Below are positions 26,612-35,299 of a stretch of 43,863 nt of DNA, piece after piece. A program made the position numbers and the translations under genes. The stretch lies in assembly GCA_934489735.1 (NCBI GenBank), contig CAKSSR010000015.1, forward strand, positions 1 to 43,863. Reading direction: 5' to 3'. A model generated the notes under the pieces. That model was not told where the DNA came from. It made no database searches and was given only the letters and a program-made list of their open reading frames with translations. Each line of letters begins with the position of its first letter. Position 1 is the first letter of the stretch. Origin of the DNA: an uncultured Eubacteriales bacterium. Lineage in GTDB: Bacteria > Bacillota > Clostridia > Oscillospirales > Acutalibacteraceae.

Positions 26612-26643
26612 GCAATTGCTTAAAAAAAGTAAGTACGTACTTA
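26609..26643. repeat. Two perfect 14-bp palindromes at a convergent junction
   Basis: TAAGCAATTGCTTA (26609-26622) and TAAGTACGTACTTA (26630-26643) are each self-complementary and share the ends TAAG and CTTA. They are seven bases apart, between the stop codons of the small plus-strand ORF and polC. On the minus strand the right palindrome is followed by CTTTTTTT, so a short terminator for polC is possible; a dimeric protein binding site is the alternative. Confidence 0.6.
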
Positions 26644-26654
26644 AAAATAGTTAA

Positions 26655-29600
26655 CTAATTGAAAAATGATATTTGACTACTGAGTGGCATTCCTTTTAGT
26701 ACTCCAGCTTTGTCTAGTACTTCTATGACTGTCTTACTAACTTTAGCTCGTATTTGAATATCTTCTACGGATATATACTTTCCGTCTTTACCGCTTTCTT
26801 CAAGACTCTTTGCCGCTGCTTCTCCAACTCCGGCAAGAGACGAAAAAGGAAGCCTTATTTTTTTATCCTCTACAATATATTTGTAAGCATGCGACTTATA
26901 TAAATCAACCGGAAGCAATTCTATCCCTCTCTCAAGCATCTCATTTACTATCTGAAAGGTAGAAAAAGTTGCATTTTCCTTAACAGTTGCTTCCTTCCCC
27001 TTCATTTTTACTAAATTCATATAATCCTTTACTGCCTCTTTCCCTTTTATCGCTATTTGTCCGTCAAAGTCTTCTCCACGGACTGTGAAATATGCAGCAT
27101 AATATTCAGTTGGCTTATATACTTTATACCATCCAAGTCTTAATGTTGATATCATATATGCAGCAGCATGTGCCTTTGGGAACATATATTTTATCTTCAT
27201 GCATGAATCTATATACCAATCTGGTACTTTATGCTTTTTCATCTCTGATATATACTCATCTGTAAGTAATTTAGGGGCCTTGCCCTTTCGCACTATTTCC
27301 ATTATTTTAAATGCCATCTTAGGTTCTAGTCCTTTTAGCAATAAATATGTCATTATGCTGTCTCTCGTTCCTATTACTTCTGATATCGTACATGTCTTAT
27401 TCTTTATTAATTCTTGCGCATTCCCTATCCAAACGTCCGTACCGTGAGATAAGCCTGACACTTGCAATAAATCCGAAAAATTTTTAGGCTTTGCCTCAAT
27501 TAACATCTGTCTAACGAAGCTTGTTCCCACTTCAGGCAAAGAAAATGTTCCCGTCTGTGAGTCAATTTGTTCCGGTTTGACATTCAATGCCTCTGTCGAA
27601 GTAAATAATGATATAACATTCTTATCATTCATCGGTACTTCCATTACTGAAATTCCAGTATAGTCTTCCAAATATCTATATATACTTGGCACATCGTGAC
27701 CAAGCTCATCAAGTTTACAAATTGTATCATGAATTGAATGGAAGTCGAAATGCGTCGTTATATTGTCTGACTTCTGATCGTTAGCCGGTCTTTGCACAGG
27801 ACAAAAGTCGTAAATCTCCATATTTCTTGGCACTACTACCATGCCACCCGGATGCTGACCGGTTGTTCTTTTTATTCCAGTACATCCTAATGATAGCCTT
27901 AATTCTTCTGCCTTATGCAACATTATTCCCTTTTGTTCCTCATACTTTTTAACAAATCCCATACTTGTTTTCTCTGCGATAGTTGCAATTGTTCCAGCTT
28001 TGAAGACGTTGTCCTTCCCGAACAAAGTTTCGGTATATCTGTGCGCTTCACTTTGGTATTCCCCTGAAAAGTTCAAGTCTATATCGGGGGTCTTATCTCC
28101 ATCAAATCCTAAGAATGTTTCAAATGGTATGTTATGTCCATCACCTATATACTTATGTCCGCATTTAGGGCAGTTTTTATCCGGCAAGTCAAAGCCTGAT
28201 CCATAGCTACCATCCGTTATAAATTCGCTATTATGGCATTGTGGGCACAAGTAATGTGGTTCCAACGGGTTAACTTCTGATATTCCTGCCATAGTTGCTA
28301 CAAAAGAAGATCCAACTGAGCCCCTCGATCCAACTAAATATCCATGTGCTTCTGAGTCAGCGACTAACTTTTGAGCAGTCATGTACAAGACTGAAAACCC
28401 ATGCTTAGTTATCGATGACAATTCCTTGTCAAGTCTTTTATATACTATATCAGGCAGTGGATCGCCATATATCTTTTTAGCTCTCTCCCAGGTTATTCTG
28501 ACTAAGTCTTCTTCAGCTCCGTCAATAAAAGGAGGGAAAACTCCAGGTGGTATAGGTAATACTTCCTCAACCATGTCGGATATCAAATTTGTATTGGTCA
28601 CGACAATTTCTTTTGCTTTTTCTTCGCCTAGATATGCAAATTCCTCTAACATTTCTGCAGTTGTTCTCAAATAAAGTCCCGGTTGATTTTCTGCATCTGC
28701 GTAACCTTGTGCTGACATTAATACTTCTCTATATTTTGCATCATGAGGATCTAAAAAATGTACATCGCACGTAGCCACTACTGGTTTATTTATCATTTCT
28801 CCTAGCTCTACTATCTTTTTATTATACATTTTTATGTCTTCGTAGCTTTCGGCTATTCCCTCTCTCACGAGGAAACTATTGTTTGTCAATGGTTGAATTT
28901 CTAGATAGTCATAAAACATTGCAATTTCTTTTAGTTTTTCATCGGATTCCTTATTTATGATAGCTCTATACAATTCCCCTGCTTCACATGCGCTTCCAAT
29001 TATTAACCCCTCTCTGTACTTTGTTAAGACGCTCTTTAAAATTCTTGGCTTTTTGTAAAAATAATCTAAATGCGCCATCGATATTAGTCTATAAAGGTTT
29101 TTCAATCCTACTTTGTTCTTCACTAGTATAATCTGATGATATGACTTTAGTTTCTTTTTGTCGTCCATCGGATCAATATTTTCTTGCATGTCATTGACAA
29201 AGTATGCCTCTGTTCCATAAATCACCTTTATGTTTCCCCCGCTTGACTTTATTTTGTTCGCTGCATTCATTGCTTCTGGGAAAGCCTGTGCTACCCCGTG
29301 GTCAGTTATTGCAACTGCTTTATGTCCCCACTCATAAGCTCGGTTTATTAAGTCTGAAACCGGAGTCACCCCGTCCATTGATGACATATTGCTATGTAAA
29401 TGTAATTCTACTCTTTTTTCTTCTGCATCATCGCAAACTTTTAATCTTTCTACTAAAGATATTGCTCTCGGTCGTAATACTATGTCTCTATCGTATTTGT
29501 CATAATTTACTTCTCCTTTAATAAGTATCGTCTTCCCATTAGATATCTTACTAAAGGACTCTTGTTCTGACTTATCTGATATTATCTTCAAATTAATTGA

Positions 29601-30437
29601 TCCAGTATAGTCAGTTACTCCAATGGAATAAATATTTTTAGTCTTATCTTTCGTTTCTCTACAGTCCATAAAAAAAACGTCCCCCCAGATTATAACCATC
29701 CCTGAGTCTGGGTTCACATTTTTTATCGAAATCATGTCTCCCTTTATTTTATATCCATAAATTGGAACCGCCGTAGACATCACTATAGTCGGAAACAAGT
29801 GCTCACCTTTCCTATTGTTTATATATTCTCCTGATTTCTTCTCCTCTTCTGCTTTCGGTTTAACTTCCCTTTTCTGTTCTATGCTCTTTTGTTCTACTTT
29901 CTTCTGTTCTCGCTGTACCTGCTTCTCCATTTTCGCATATCTTTCTATGCCACTGTCATAACTGTCTCCGCTCGACTTAAAATAGACTGCAAAATCTAAG
30001 TCAAATATGTCCTTTATCCTAACCGAAATCAATCTATTTATATTCTTTTTATTAACAAAGTCTATACCTGCGTGAACCAATATAATATCAATTATACCTT
30101 CGCTTATATTTATCTTACAATTTAAGAATATCCCCAACAGGCTTGCATTACCCCTTAAAATCTCATTTATTATATCTCTGCAGCAGTCTACATTAAATTT
30201 CTCTCCAGGACACCTCACCACAACCTTCATACTGCTTAAATTCATATCCGAATTTAAAAGCTTTTTCTCAATATTATTAATTATTTCATACTTTACATAA
30301 TCAGTATGGTGAATGTTTATGACCAGTATCCTCTTTTTTATATCAATTTTCATCGACTTTATGTTGTCTATCAAGTACATGTAGTCTTCTTCTAAATAAT
30401 TACTAAAAAACTCGTTCAATTCCTTTAGTTTCATCAT
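26655..30437 (-). CDS. polC: DNA polymerase III alpha subunit, PolC type, without the 3'-5' exonuclease domain
   Basis: At 1260 residues it is about 180 shorter than typical PolC (about 1440). In order: N-terminal domains, a charged linker (about 165-205), an OB domain (about 243-330), the PHP domain from ELHLHSNMSSMDG (about 344) with TDHG (379), a zinc ribbon (CPQC...CPKCG), the palm with PDIDLNFSGEYQ carrying catalytic aspartates, QHPGGMVVVP, and C-terminal helix-hairpin-helix elements. In other PolC proteins the exonuclease is inserted into the PHP domain between GTE-x-Y-x-V-x-D and the strand leading to LKNLYRL. Here only about 15 residues join them and no DxE exonuclease motif is present. 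The enzyme would replicate the chromosome, with proofreading lost or supplied separately. The gene lies about 100 bases downstream of spoVM. Confidence 0.95.
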   Translation of the reverse strand: MMKLKELNEFFSNYLEEDYMYLIDNIKSMKIDIKKRILVINIHHTDYVKYEIINNIEKKLLNSDMNLSSMKVVVRCPGEKFNVDCCRDIINEILRGNASLLGIFLNCKINISEGIIDIILVHAGIDFVNKKNINRLISVRIKDIFDLDFAVYFKSSGDSYDSGIERYAKMEKQVQREQKKVEQKSIEQKREVKPKAEEEKKSGEYINNRKGEHLFPTIVMSTAVPIYGYKIKGDMISIKNVNPDSGMVIIWGDVFFMDCRETKDKTKNIYSIGVTDYTGSINLKIISDKSEQESFSKISNGKTILIKGEVNYDKYDRDIVLRPRAISLVERLKVCDDAEEKRVELHLHSNMSSMDGVTPVSDLINRAYEWGHKAVAITDHGVAQAFPEAMNAANKIKSSGGNIKVIYGTEAYFVNDMQENIDPMDDKKKLKSYHQIILVKNKVGLKNLYRLISMAHLDYFYKKPRILKSVLTKYREGLIIGSACEAGELYRAIINKESDEKLKEIAMFYDYLEIQPLTNNSFLVREGIAESYEDIKMYNKKIVELGEMINKPVVATCDVHFLDPHDAKYREVLMSAQGYADAENQPGLYLRTTAEMLEEFAYLGEEKAKEIVVTNTNLISDMVEEVLPIPPGVFPPFIDGAEEDLVRITWERAKKIYGDPLPDIVYKRLDKELSSITKHGFSVLYMTAQKLVADSEAHGYLVGSRGSVGSSFVATMAGISEVNPLEPHYLCPQCHNSEFITDGSYGSGFDLPDKNCPKCGHKYIGDGHNIPFETFLGFDGDKTPDIDLNFSGEYQSEAHRYTETLFGKDNVFKAGTIATIAEKTSMGFVKKYEEQKGIMLHKAEELRLSLGCTGIKRTTGQHPGGMVVVPRNMEIYDFCPVQRPANDQKSDNITTHFDFHSIHDTICKLDELGHDVPSIYRYLEDYTGISVMEVPMNDKNVISLFTSTEALNVKPEQIDSQTGTFSLPEVGTSFVRQMLIEAKPKNFSDLLQVSGLSHGTDVWIGNAQELIKNKTCTISEVIGTRDSIMTYLLLKGLEPKMAFKIMEIVRKGKAPKLLTDEYISEMKKHKVPDWYIDSCMKIKYMFPKAHAAAYMISTLRLGWYKVYKPTEYYAAYFTVRGEDFDGQIAIKGKEAVKDYMNLVKMKGKEATVKENATFSTFQIVNEMLERGIELLPVDLYKSHAYKYIVEDKKIRLPFSSLAGVGEAAAKSLEESGKDGKYISVEDIQIRAKVSKTVIEVLDKAGVLKGMPLSSQISFFN

Positions 30438-30506
30438 TATCTTCCTTCTCTTTATAAACTATTTATTAATACAATTATACATCAGATCATATGTAATATC
30501 AAGCAA

Positions 30507-30528
30507 GCTGAGCCAATGTTGACCCAGC
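30507..30528 (-). terminator. Hairpin after spoVM
   Basis: GCTGGGTCAA and TTGGCTCAGC (minus strand) form a ten-pair stem with two G-U pairs and a 2-base apex. The downstream T-run is poor, so it may be an inefficient terminator or a processing signal ahead of polC. Confidence 0.45.
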
Positions 30529-30536
30529 CTTAAATA

Positions 30537-30626
30537 CTATGTTAAGTTTTCCTCTTTCTTTATTCCAAATAACTTCCTTAAGATAAATCCTAATACTTTT
30601 GGACTTTTTACTACAACTACTTTCAA
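30537..30626 (-). CDS. spoVM: Stage V sporulation protein M (SpoVM)
   Basis: This 29-residue frame begins at a TTG (30624-30626), ten bases after GGGAG, with MKVVVVKSPKVLGFILRK. It aligns with B. subtilis SpoVM (MKFYTIKLPKFLGGIVRA): shared MK, K7, P9, K10, L12-G13, I15, R17 and G21. SpoVM is an amphipathic helix that recognises the convex forespore membrane and anchors the coat protein SpoIVA; the conserved proline is essential in B. subtilis. Its presence shows that the organism's lineage forms endospores. The Lys/Glu-rich tail is slightly longer than in Bacillus. It follows a 47-residue membrane protein by 16 bases, so the two are probably co-transcribed. The gene is easily missed because of its size and TTG start. 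Confidence 0.8.
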   Translation of the reverse strand: MKVVVVKSPKVLGFILRKLFGIKKEENLT

Positions 30627-30642
30627 AACAATGCATCTCCCT

Positions 30643-30786
30643 TCAAAATCTTATTAAGCTAATGGATAAGCAAATGATAGTTAAAATAGTCAAGCATAAT
30701 ATAAACTTTTCTGGCAATATCAGTGCAAAAATCATCCCAAGTGCAAAAGCGCAAAATAATTTTCCTTGCCCACGATAACAGCTCAT
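30643..30786 (-). CDS. Small hydrophobic membrane protein (47 residues)
   Basis: I chose the ATG 30784-30786 (MSCYRGQGKLF), five bases after GGTGA; an ATG five codons upstream lacks such a site. The product is a short polar head followed by two hydrophobic stretches split by LPEKF, forming a hairpin or one long helix. Small proteins of this plan, with Cys-x-R-G at the start and a Leu-Pro turn, occur in Clostridia but I know no function. It is directly upstream of spoVM and may share its promoter, so a sporulation role is possible by context only. Confidence 0.65.
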   Translation of the reverse strand: MSCYRGQGKLFCAFALGMIFALILPEKFILCLTILTIICLSISLIRF

Positions 30787-30823
30787 AATGCTCACCGCCA
30801 TTTTTTTAATTTCTTTTAATCCT

Positions 30824-30854
30824 ATTATATACTTTTTTTAATCGGTTTGTGCAA
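30824..30854 (-). promoter_or_regulatory. Candidate promoter of the small membrane protein-spoVM unit
   Basis: On the minus strand TTGCAC (30849-30854) is followed 17 bases later by TATATA, overlapping TATAAT (30824-30829). This looks like a vegetative promoter. The mother-cell sigma-E consensus expected for spoVM was not evident. Confidence 0.4.
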
Positions 30855-30918
30855 AGATTTAAAAGTTCTCTAACCATATCATGCTTTTTGAAAACCAATT
30901 GTTAAATTTCTGTTAAGC

Positions 30919-30949
30919 TTGACAATTCTATATATAAATATGATATAAT
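30919..30949 (+). promoter_or_regulatory. Promoter of the 383-residue protein gene
   Basis: TTGACA (30919-30924) and TATAAT (30944-30949) have a 19-base spacer. The start codon is 36 bases downstream. Confidence 0.55.
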
Positions 30950-30985
30950 ATATCTAAAATAATATTATAGAAAGGAATCAATGCA

Positions 30986-32137
30986 ATGGAAAAGGTTAAA
31001 AATTTTCTCAAATGGGCTTTTTCTCCGTCAATGATCTTGACTTTTCTCTCCGTTTACGTCGTTGGCGTGAAATTGCCTCAGGGTATTAAGGCTATGTATA
31101 CAGATTGTCGAGATGGGGTCAAAACTGTTTACAATCAATCAGTAGATAACATCGGAAATACTACCTTTAATTCATTTAAGAATTCAAAAATTGGAGCTTT
31201 GTTAGGCTTGAATAACAAATTGCTACCACTTCACGACGGGGACTTTGTAGTCTTTAAGCCCGTTCCACTGAACTCAATCGCTAAAACAAACGGCGGTAAG
31301 ATCTGGGGAGCAGGATCTAACCAAGAAGATGTACTTAAAATAAAAAAGAATTACATCGACTTGAGTAGATTTAATAATCCGGGAGACGGCATTAATGTCA
31401 AGATAGAAAACAAGCAATGTATAATAATGAAAAATAAGCTCGGATCAATAGAACTACTAGTACAGGACGACAAAGGAGAATATAAAAACAAGGGAGTAAT
31501 ATGGCAAGCATGTGGCAGTGGAGTAGATAACGACATTTTGTCAACCAATATTCCAGGATTTAAGAACGAAGTCGACGACGAACAAGCAACTGGAAACAAC
31601 GATCGACAAAATTCACCAGAATGTAGATTTTTATCAATAGCTCCTAGCCAATATAATGTACCATTTGCAATTCAGGAACCACAAGGCAACAGATTAAAAG
31701 GAGAAACAGAGTCTGTAAAGCCTCAGGATGTAAATCCTCAAGAAAATGACAGCAATGGTAATGCAGCAGCACGGCCCAATCAAGCAGTTATACCACCTCA
31801 GTCTGTACTTTTCACCGATCCTGTAGGAAAAAGTGCTATAAAGCCAGATAAAGGAGACAAAAACATCTATAATTTATACGGCATACTCCCTGTGGCCGAA
31901 AAAGTGGACGAAAAAAATGAATTTTATTTATCACATAAAAGACATGATATAAGTAAACTTGAACCCGGTACCAAAGTCTTGTTTATGATAAACAAAGATC
32001 GATACTCACTCTCTAGGGGGACGAGAGAAAACAAGATATATCTCATTAATGAAGAGACACAACAATCATTAGGTGAAATTTGGAACGCAGAAACCGGATG
32101 TAATAGAGAGTTAATTCAAAAAATGCATATCAATTAA
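30986..32137 (+). CDS. Membrane-anchored protein of unknown function with a duplicated domain
   Basis: AGAAAGGA precedes the ATG; the product has 383 residues. The N-terminus (about 12-30) is a hydrophobic signal anchor without an obvious cleavage site. Two beta-rich segments repeat: about 118-175 (YIDLSRFNNPGDGINVKI...GVIWQA) and about 320-370 (HDISKLEPGTKVLFMINKD...GEIWNA). Both carry D-L/I-S-x-L/F near the start, I-x-N/K strands and a G-x-I-W-x-A end. Between them is a Gln/Asn/Pro-rich linker. I do not recognise the domain. The gene sits on the opposite strand between the spoVM/polC unit and degV, like an insertion into the core block, with its own promoter and terminator. Confidence 0.75.
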   Translation: MEKVKNFLKWAFSPSMILTFLSVYVVGVKLPQGIKAMYTDCRDGVKTVYNQSVDNIGNTTFNSFKNSKIGALLGLNNKLLPLHDGDFVVFKPVPLNSIAKTNGGKIWGAGSNQEDVLKIKKNYIDLSRFNNPGDGINVKIENKQCIIMKNKLGSIELLVQDDKGEYKNKGVIWQACGSGVDNDILSTNIPGFKNEVDDEQATGNNDRQNSPECRFLSIAPSQYNVPFAIQEPQGNRLKGETESVKPQDVNPQENDSNGNAAARPNQAVIPPQSVLFTDPVGKSAIKPDKGDKNIYNLYGILPVAEKVDEKNEFYLSHKRHDISKLEPGTKVLFMINKDRYSLSRGTRENKIYLINEETQQSLGEIWNAETGCNRELIQKMHIN

Positions 32138-32141
32138 CAAA

Positions 32142-32180
32142 AACAGTAAGGCAGTTTAGCATTGTCTTACTGTTCTTTTA
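32142..32180. terminator. Bidirectional terminator between convergent genes
   Basis: AACAGTAAG (32142-32150) pairs with CTTACTGTT (32166-32174), with T-rich flanks on both strands. It can end both the plus-strand gene and degV. Confidence 0.8.
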
Positions 32181-32192
32181 TATAATCTATAA

Positions 32193-33065
32193 TCATCTTT
32201 CATTGCCAAAGAAGAAAAGTGATACAGTCCCCGGACCCGCATGCGAACCTATGACTGGCCCTATATCATTTATGTAAACTTCGCTCACTCTTTTATCTTT
32301 CTTTATCAACCTTTCCATCATCAATGCATCATCTTTACAATCCGCATGAGAAATAAATACTGTTTGATTGTTCTCATTTATTATTTTGGTCTTTAATTTA
32401 CTTACTAATTCCAATAATGCATTATACCTTCCCCTGACTTTCCCCATAGGAATTAAATGTCCTGTATCATCCATATGCATAATTGGTTTAATTCCTAACA
32501 TCGTTCCAAACATTGCCGTCGCAAATGATATCCTCCCGCCATTCTTTAGGTGAAATAAGTCACCCACTGTAAACCATGAGCAAACCTTCATCTTATTGAT
32601 GTTTATCCAATCAATAAGCTCTTCCATTGGCATGCCTTCATTTTTCTTCTTCACCGCAAAATATACTAAAAATCCTTCACCCATGCATGCCAGAAGTGAG
32701 TCAATTACTTCTATTTTTCGTTCCGGATACTTCGATGACAACTCTTCTGCTGCAACTTTAGCTGCATTGTATGTCCCGCTTATTCCAGATGACAATGCTA
32801 TATATATAATATCTTCTCCCTTTTCTAAATGATTCTCAAAACAAGTCATATATGTCTCTAAATTTACTTGCGATGTCTTTACATTTGCTTTACTCTTTAA
32901 TAAATTGTAGAACTCATCTGGTTGCATCTCCGGAGACTCTATCGAGTTCAAGTATTCCTTTCCATTTATATAAAAGCTTAATGGTAAAGCCTCAATGTTT
33001 AATTCTTTCAGCATGTCTCTACTAAGGTCTATAGTAGAATCAGTAACTATAACATAATTACTCAT
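32193..33065 (-). CDS. DegV family fatty-acid-binding protein
   Basis: AAAGGGAG precedes the ATG. The 290-residue length and the landmarks fit DegV: an N-terminal VTDSTIDLS, KTSQV near residue 60, ALSSGISGTYNAA (about 90-103), the LKNGGRIS motif (about 175) and the C-terminal VIGSHAGPGT. DegV proteins bind fatty acids and, as FakB-type subunits, present them to the FakA kinase for use in phospholipid synthesis. Which fatty acid this one prefers, and whether a FakA partner exists, cannot be seen here. It lies downstream of clpX but behind a strong terminator, so it is likely expressed separately. Confidence 0.9.
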   Translation of the reverse strand: MSNYVIVTDSTIDLSRDMLKELNIEALPLSFYINGKEYLNSIESPEMQPDEFYNLLKSKANVKTSQVNLETYMTCFENHLEKGEDIIYIALSSGISGTYNAAKVAAEELSSKYPERKIEVIDSLLACMGEGFLVYFAVKKKNEGMPMEELIDWININKMKVCSWFTVGDLFHLKNGGRISFATAMFGTMLGIKPIMHMDDTGHLIPMGKVRGRYNALLELVSKLKTKIINENNQTVFISHADCKDDALMMERLIKKDKRVSEVYINDIGPVIGSHAGPGTVSLFFFGNER

Positions 33066-33154
33066 AAAAAACTCCCTTTCAGATGTAAAAATATAATAAT
33101 TTTTAACTTTTTATCATTGTACCACAGTCCATTTACATTTACAATGGTTAATAT

Positions 33155-33198
33155 ATTCAAAAATAGACTAACTATAACAAGTATTAAGTCAGTCTATT
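33155..33198 (-). terminator. Terminator of clpX
   Basis: On the minus strand AATAGACTGACT pairs with AGTTAGTCTATT (12 pairs, one G-U), followed by TTTTTGAAT. It lies just past the clpX stop codon. Confidence 0.8.
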
Positions 33199-33210
33199 CT
33201 GTCATATCAA

Positions 33211-34458
33211 TTATTTTTTTATTATTATCGGGTCTTCATCGTCTTTTACCATCTTGCCTGTGATTATTACTTTCTTTATCTCACTGTCTGATGGTATTTT
33301 GTACATCCATTTAATCAAAAGCTCTTCGACTATCGATCGTAACCCTCTGGCTCCTGTTTGCCTGTCTAAAGCTTTCTGAGCTAGTAATTCTACAGCTTCG
33401 TCTTCAAACTCAAGCTCTACATTATCATACTCAAACAACTTTATATATTGCTTTATGAGAGAATTCTTCGGCTCTTTTAAAATTTTTATCAAAGCCTCTT
33501 TATCTAGTCCATCCAAAGCAGTTATTATCGGAATTCTTCCTATTAATTCTGGAATCAATCCAAACTTGACTAGGTCATGCGGAACAACCTTATGCATCCA
33601 GTCAGATAAATTTCTTTCATTTTTGTCTTTTATAACTGCCCCAAAGCCAAGTGATGATGACTCTGTTCTCTTTTCTACTATTTTATCAAGTCCGTCAAAA
33701 GCCCCTCCGCAAATAAATAGTATATTTGAAGTGTCTATTTGAATAAATTCCTGTTGAGGATGCTTACGGCCTCCATTAGGCGGCACATTTGATATAGTCC
33801 CCTCTAGTATTTTCAATAGTGCTTGTTGAACTCCCTCACCGCTTACGTCTCTAGTTATAGATGGGTTCTCAGATTTTCTAGCAATTTTATCTATTTCGTC
33901 TATATATATAATCCCACGCTCTGCCCTTTCTATATCAAAGTCTGCGGCCTGTATTAGTCTTAATAAAATATTCTCTACGTCTTCTCCAACATATCCAGCC
34001 TCTGTTAAGGTCGTTGCATCTGCTATTGCAAATGGAACTTCTATTATGTCAGCCAAAGTCTGCGCTAGCAATGTCTTACCTACACCTGTTGGTCCTATCA
34101 TCAGTATATTACTTTTCTTAATGATTACATCATCACTGTGGAAGAATATCTTTTTGTAATGATTGTAGACAGCCACAGACAATGCTATTTTAGCTTCTTC
34201 TTGCCCTATTACATATTCGTCTAATTTTTCTTTAATCTGCATAGGTTTTAGAAGATCTTTCATCTTAACGTCCTTGCCCGACTTATTGGATTTCGATTTT
34301 TTAGAAAGTTCTTCTTCATCTAGAATTGACATGCACAACTCTATACATTCATCACAGATATAGACTCCCGGACCTGCTATTATTCTTTTTGCCTGATTGT
34401 GTGGCTTCCCGCAGAATGAACAGTAGACGTCCTTGTCGTTCATAGATTTTTTTGGCAT
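33211..34458 (-). CDS. clpX: ATP-dependent unfoldase ClpX
   Basis: The 415-residue length is normal. The N-terminal zinc-binding domain has C13, C16, C35 and C38. The AAA+ module follows with Walker A GPTGVGKT (122-129), pore loop GYVGED, Walker B IIYIDEID, and the SLGFGA loop whose LGF tripeptide docks on ClpP. The C-terminal small domain has DRQTGARGLRS. ClpX unfolds tagged substrates and feeds them to ClpP. It follows clpP by about 175 bases, within the usual tig-clpP-clpX order. No strong ribosome binding site lies directly before the ATG; the start is supported by alignment with the family N-terminus. Confidence 0.97.
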   Translation of the reverse strand: MPKKSMNDKDVYCSFCGKPHNQAKRIIAGPGVYICDECIELCMSILDEEELSKKSKSNKSGKDVKMKDLLKPMQIKEKLDEYVIGQEEAKIALSVAVYNHYKKIFFHSDDVIIKKSNILMIGPTGVGKTLLAQTLADIIEVPFAIADATTLTEAGYVGEDVENILLRLIQAADFDIERAERGIIYIDEIDKIARKSENPSITRDVSGEGVQQALLKILEGTISNVPPNGGRKHPQQEFIQIDTSNILFICGGAFDGLDKIVEKRTESSSLGFGAVIKDKNERNLSDWMHKVVPHDLVKFGLIPELIGRIPIITALDGLDKEALIKILKEPKNSLIKQYIKLFEYDNVELEFEDEAVELLAQKALDRQTGARGLRSIVEELLIKWMYKIPSDSEIKKVIITGKMVKDDEDPIIIKK

Positions 34459-34633
34459 AAATTCAATGCTACTAATATGATTTTATAAAAATTTCTAATT
34501 TTTTTTATTAAGCTACAATCATAGCCTATTGTCGAAATATTAGTAGCAACCTCCTTTTCTTTTTCGCTGATTCATACATCATTCCTCCAAGGGCTTTAGT
34601 CTTTACTTCTAAATTCTAACTTCCCTTAAGTTC

Positions 34634-35218
34634 CTATCGATGAGCGATAACATTGTCAACCAATCCGTAGTTCTTTGCTTCTTCAGCAGACATAAAATTA
34701 TCTCTTTCAGTATCACGTGCTATTACATCAAGCGGTTGACCTGTATTTTCTGATAAAATCTTATTCAACTTCTCTCTTGTCCTTATAATATGATCTGCAT
34801 GGATTTTTATATCACTTGCTTGTCCTTGAGCTCCTCCACTCGGTTGATGAATCATTATCTCGCTGTTCGGAAGTGCATATCTCTTCCCTTTTGCTCCTGC
34901 TGATAATAAGAAAGCTCCCATACTTGCTGCTAAACCCATGCATATAGTTGATACATCGCACTTTATATATTGCATTGTATCATATATTGCCATACCTGCC
35001 GTAACCGAACCTCCAGGGCTGTTGATATATAGATTAATGTCCTTAGATGCGTCTTGACCTTCCAAATACAAAAGCTGAGCAACTACTAAACTTGAAGTAG
35101 TACTATTCACTTCATCATTCAACATTATTATCCTATCGTTTAACAATCTTGAAAATATGTCATACGATCTTTCTCCTCTGCTTGTCTGCTCAACTACATA
35201 TGGTACTAAACTACTCAT
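34634..35218 (-). CDS. clpP: ATP-dependent Clp protease proteolytic subunit ClpP
   Basis: 194 residues with the full catalytic triad: S99 (GLAASMGAF), H124 (MIHQPSGGAQG) and D173 (ERDNF). GGAGGAAT lies before the ATG. The first few residues, usually cleaved as a short propeptide, are MSSLVPYVV, as in canonical Firmicute ClpP. It forms the barrel-shaped peptidase that works with ClpX and related unfoldases. It lies 81 bases downstream of the trigger factor gene and upstream of clpX. Confidence 0.97.
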   Translation of the reverse strand: MSSLVPYVVEQTSRGERSYDIFSRLLNDRIIMLNDEVNSTTSSLVVAQLLYLEGQDASKDINLYINSPGGSVTAGMAIYDTMQYIKCDVSTICMGLAASMGAFLLSAGAKGKRYALPNSEIMIHQPSGGAQGQASDIKIHADHIIRTREKLNKILSENTGQPLDVIARDTERDNFMSAEEAKNYGLVDNVIAHR

Positions 35219-35299
35219 AATGATTCCTCCACTTGATTATTTAAAACTTAACAATTTGCCATAATAATAAAATTATGACAAATCATTAATCATTATTCA

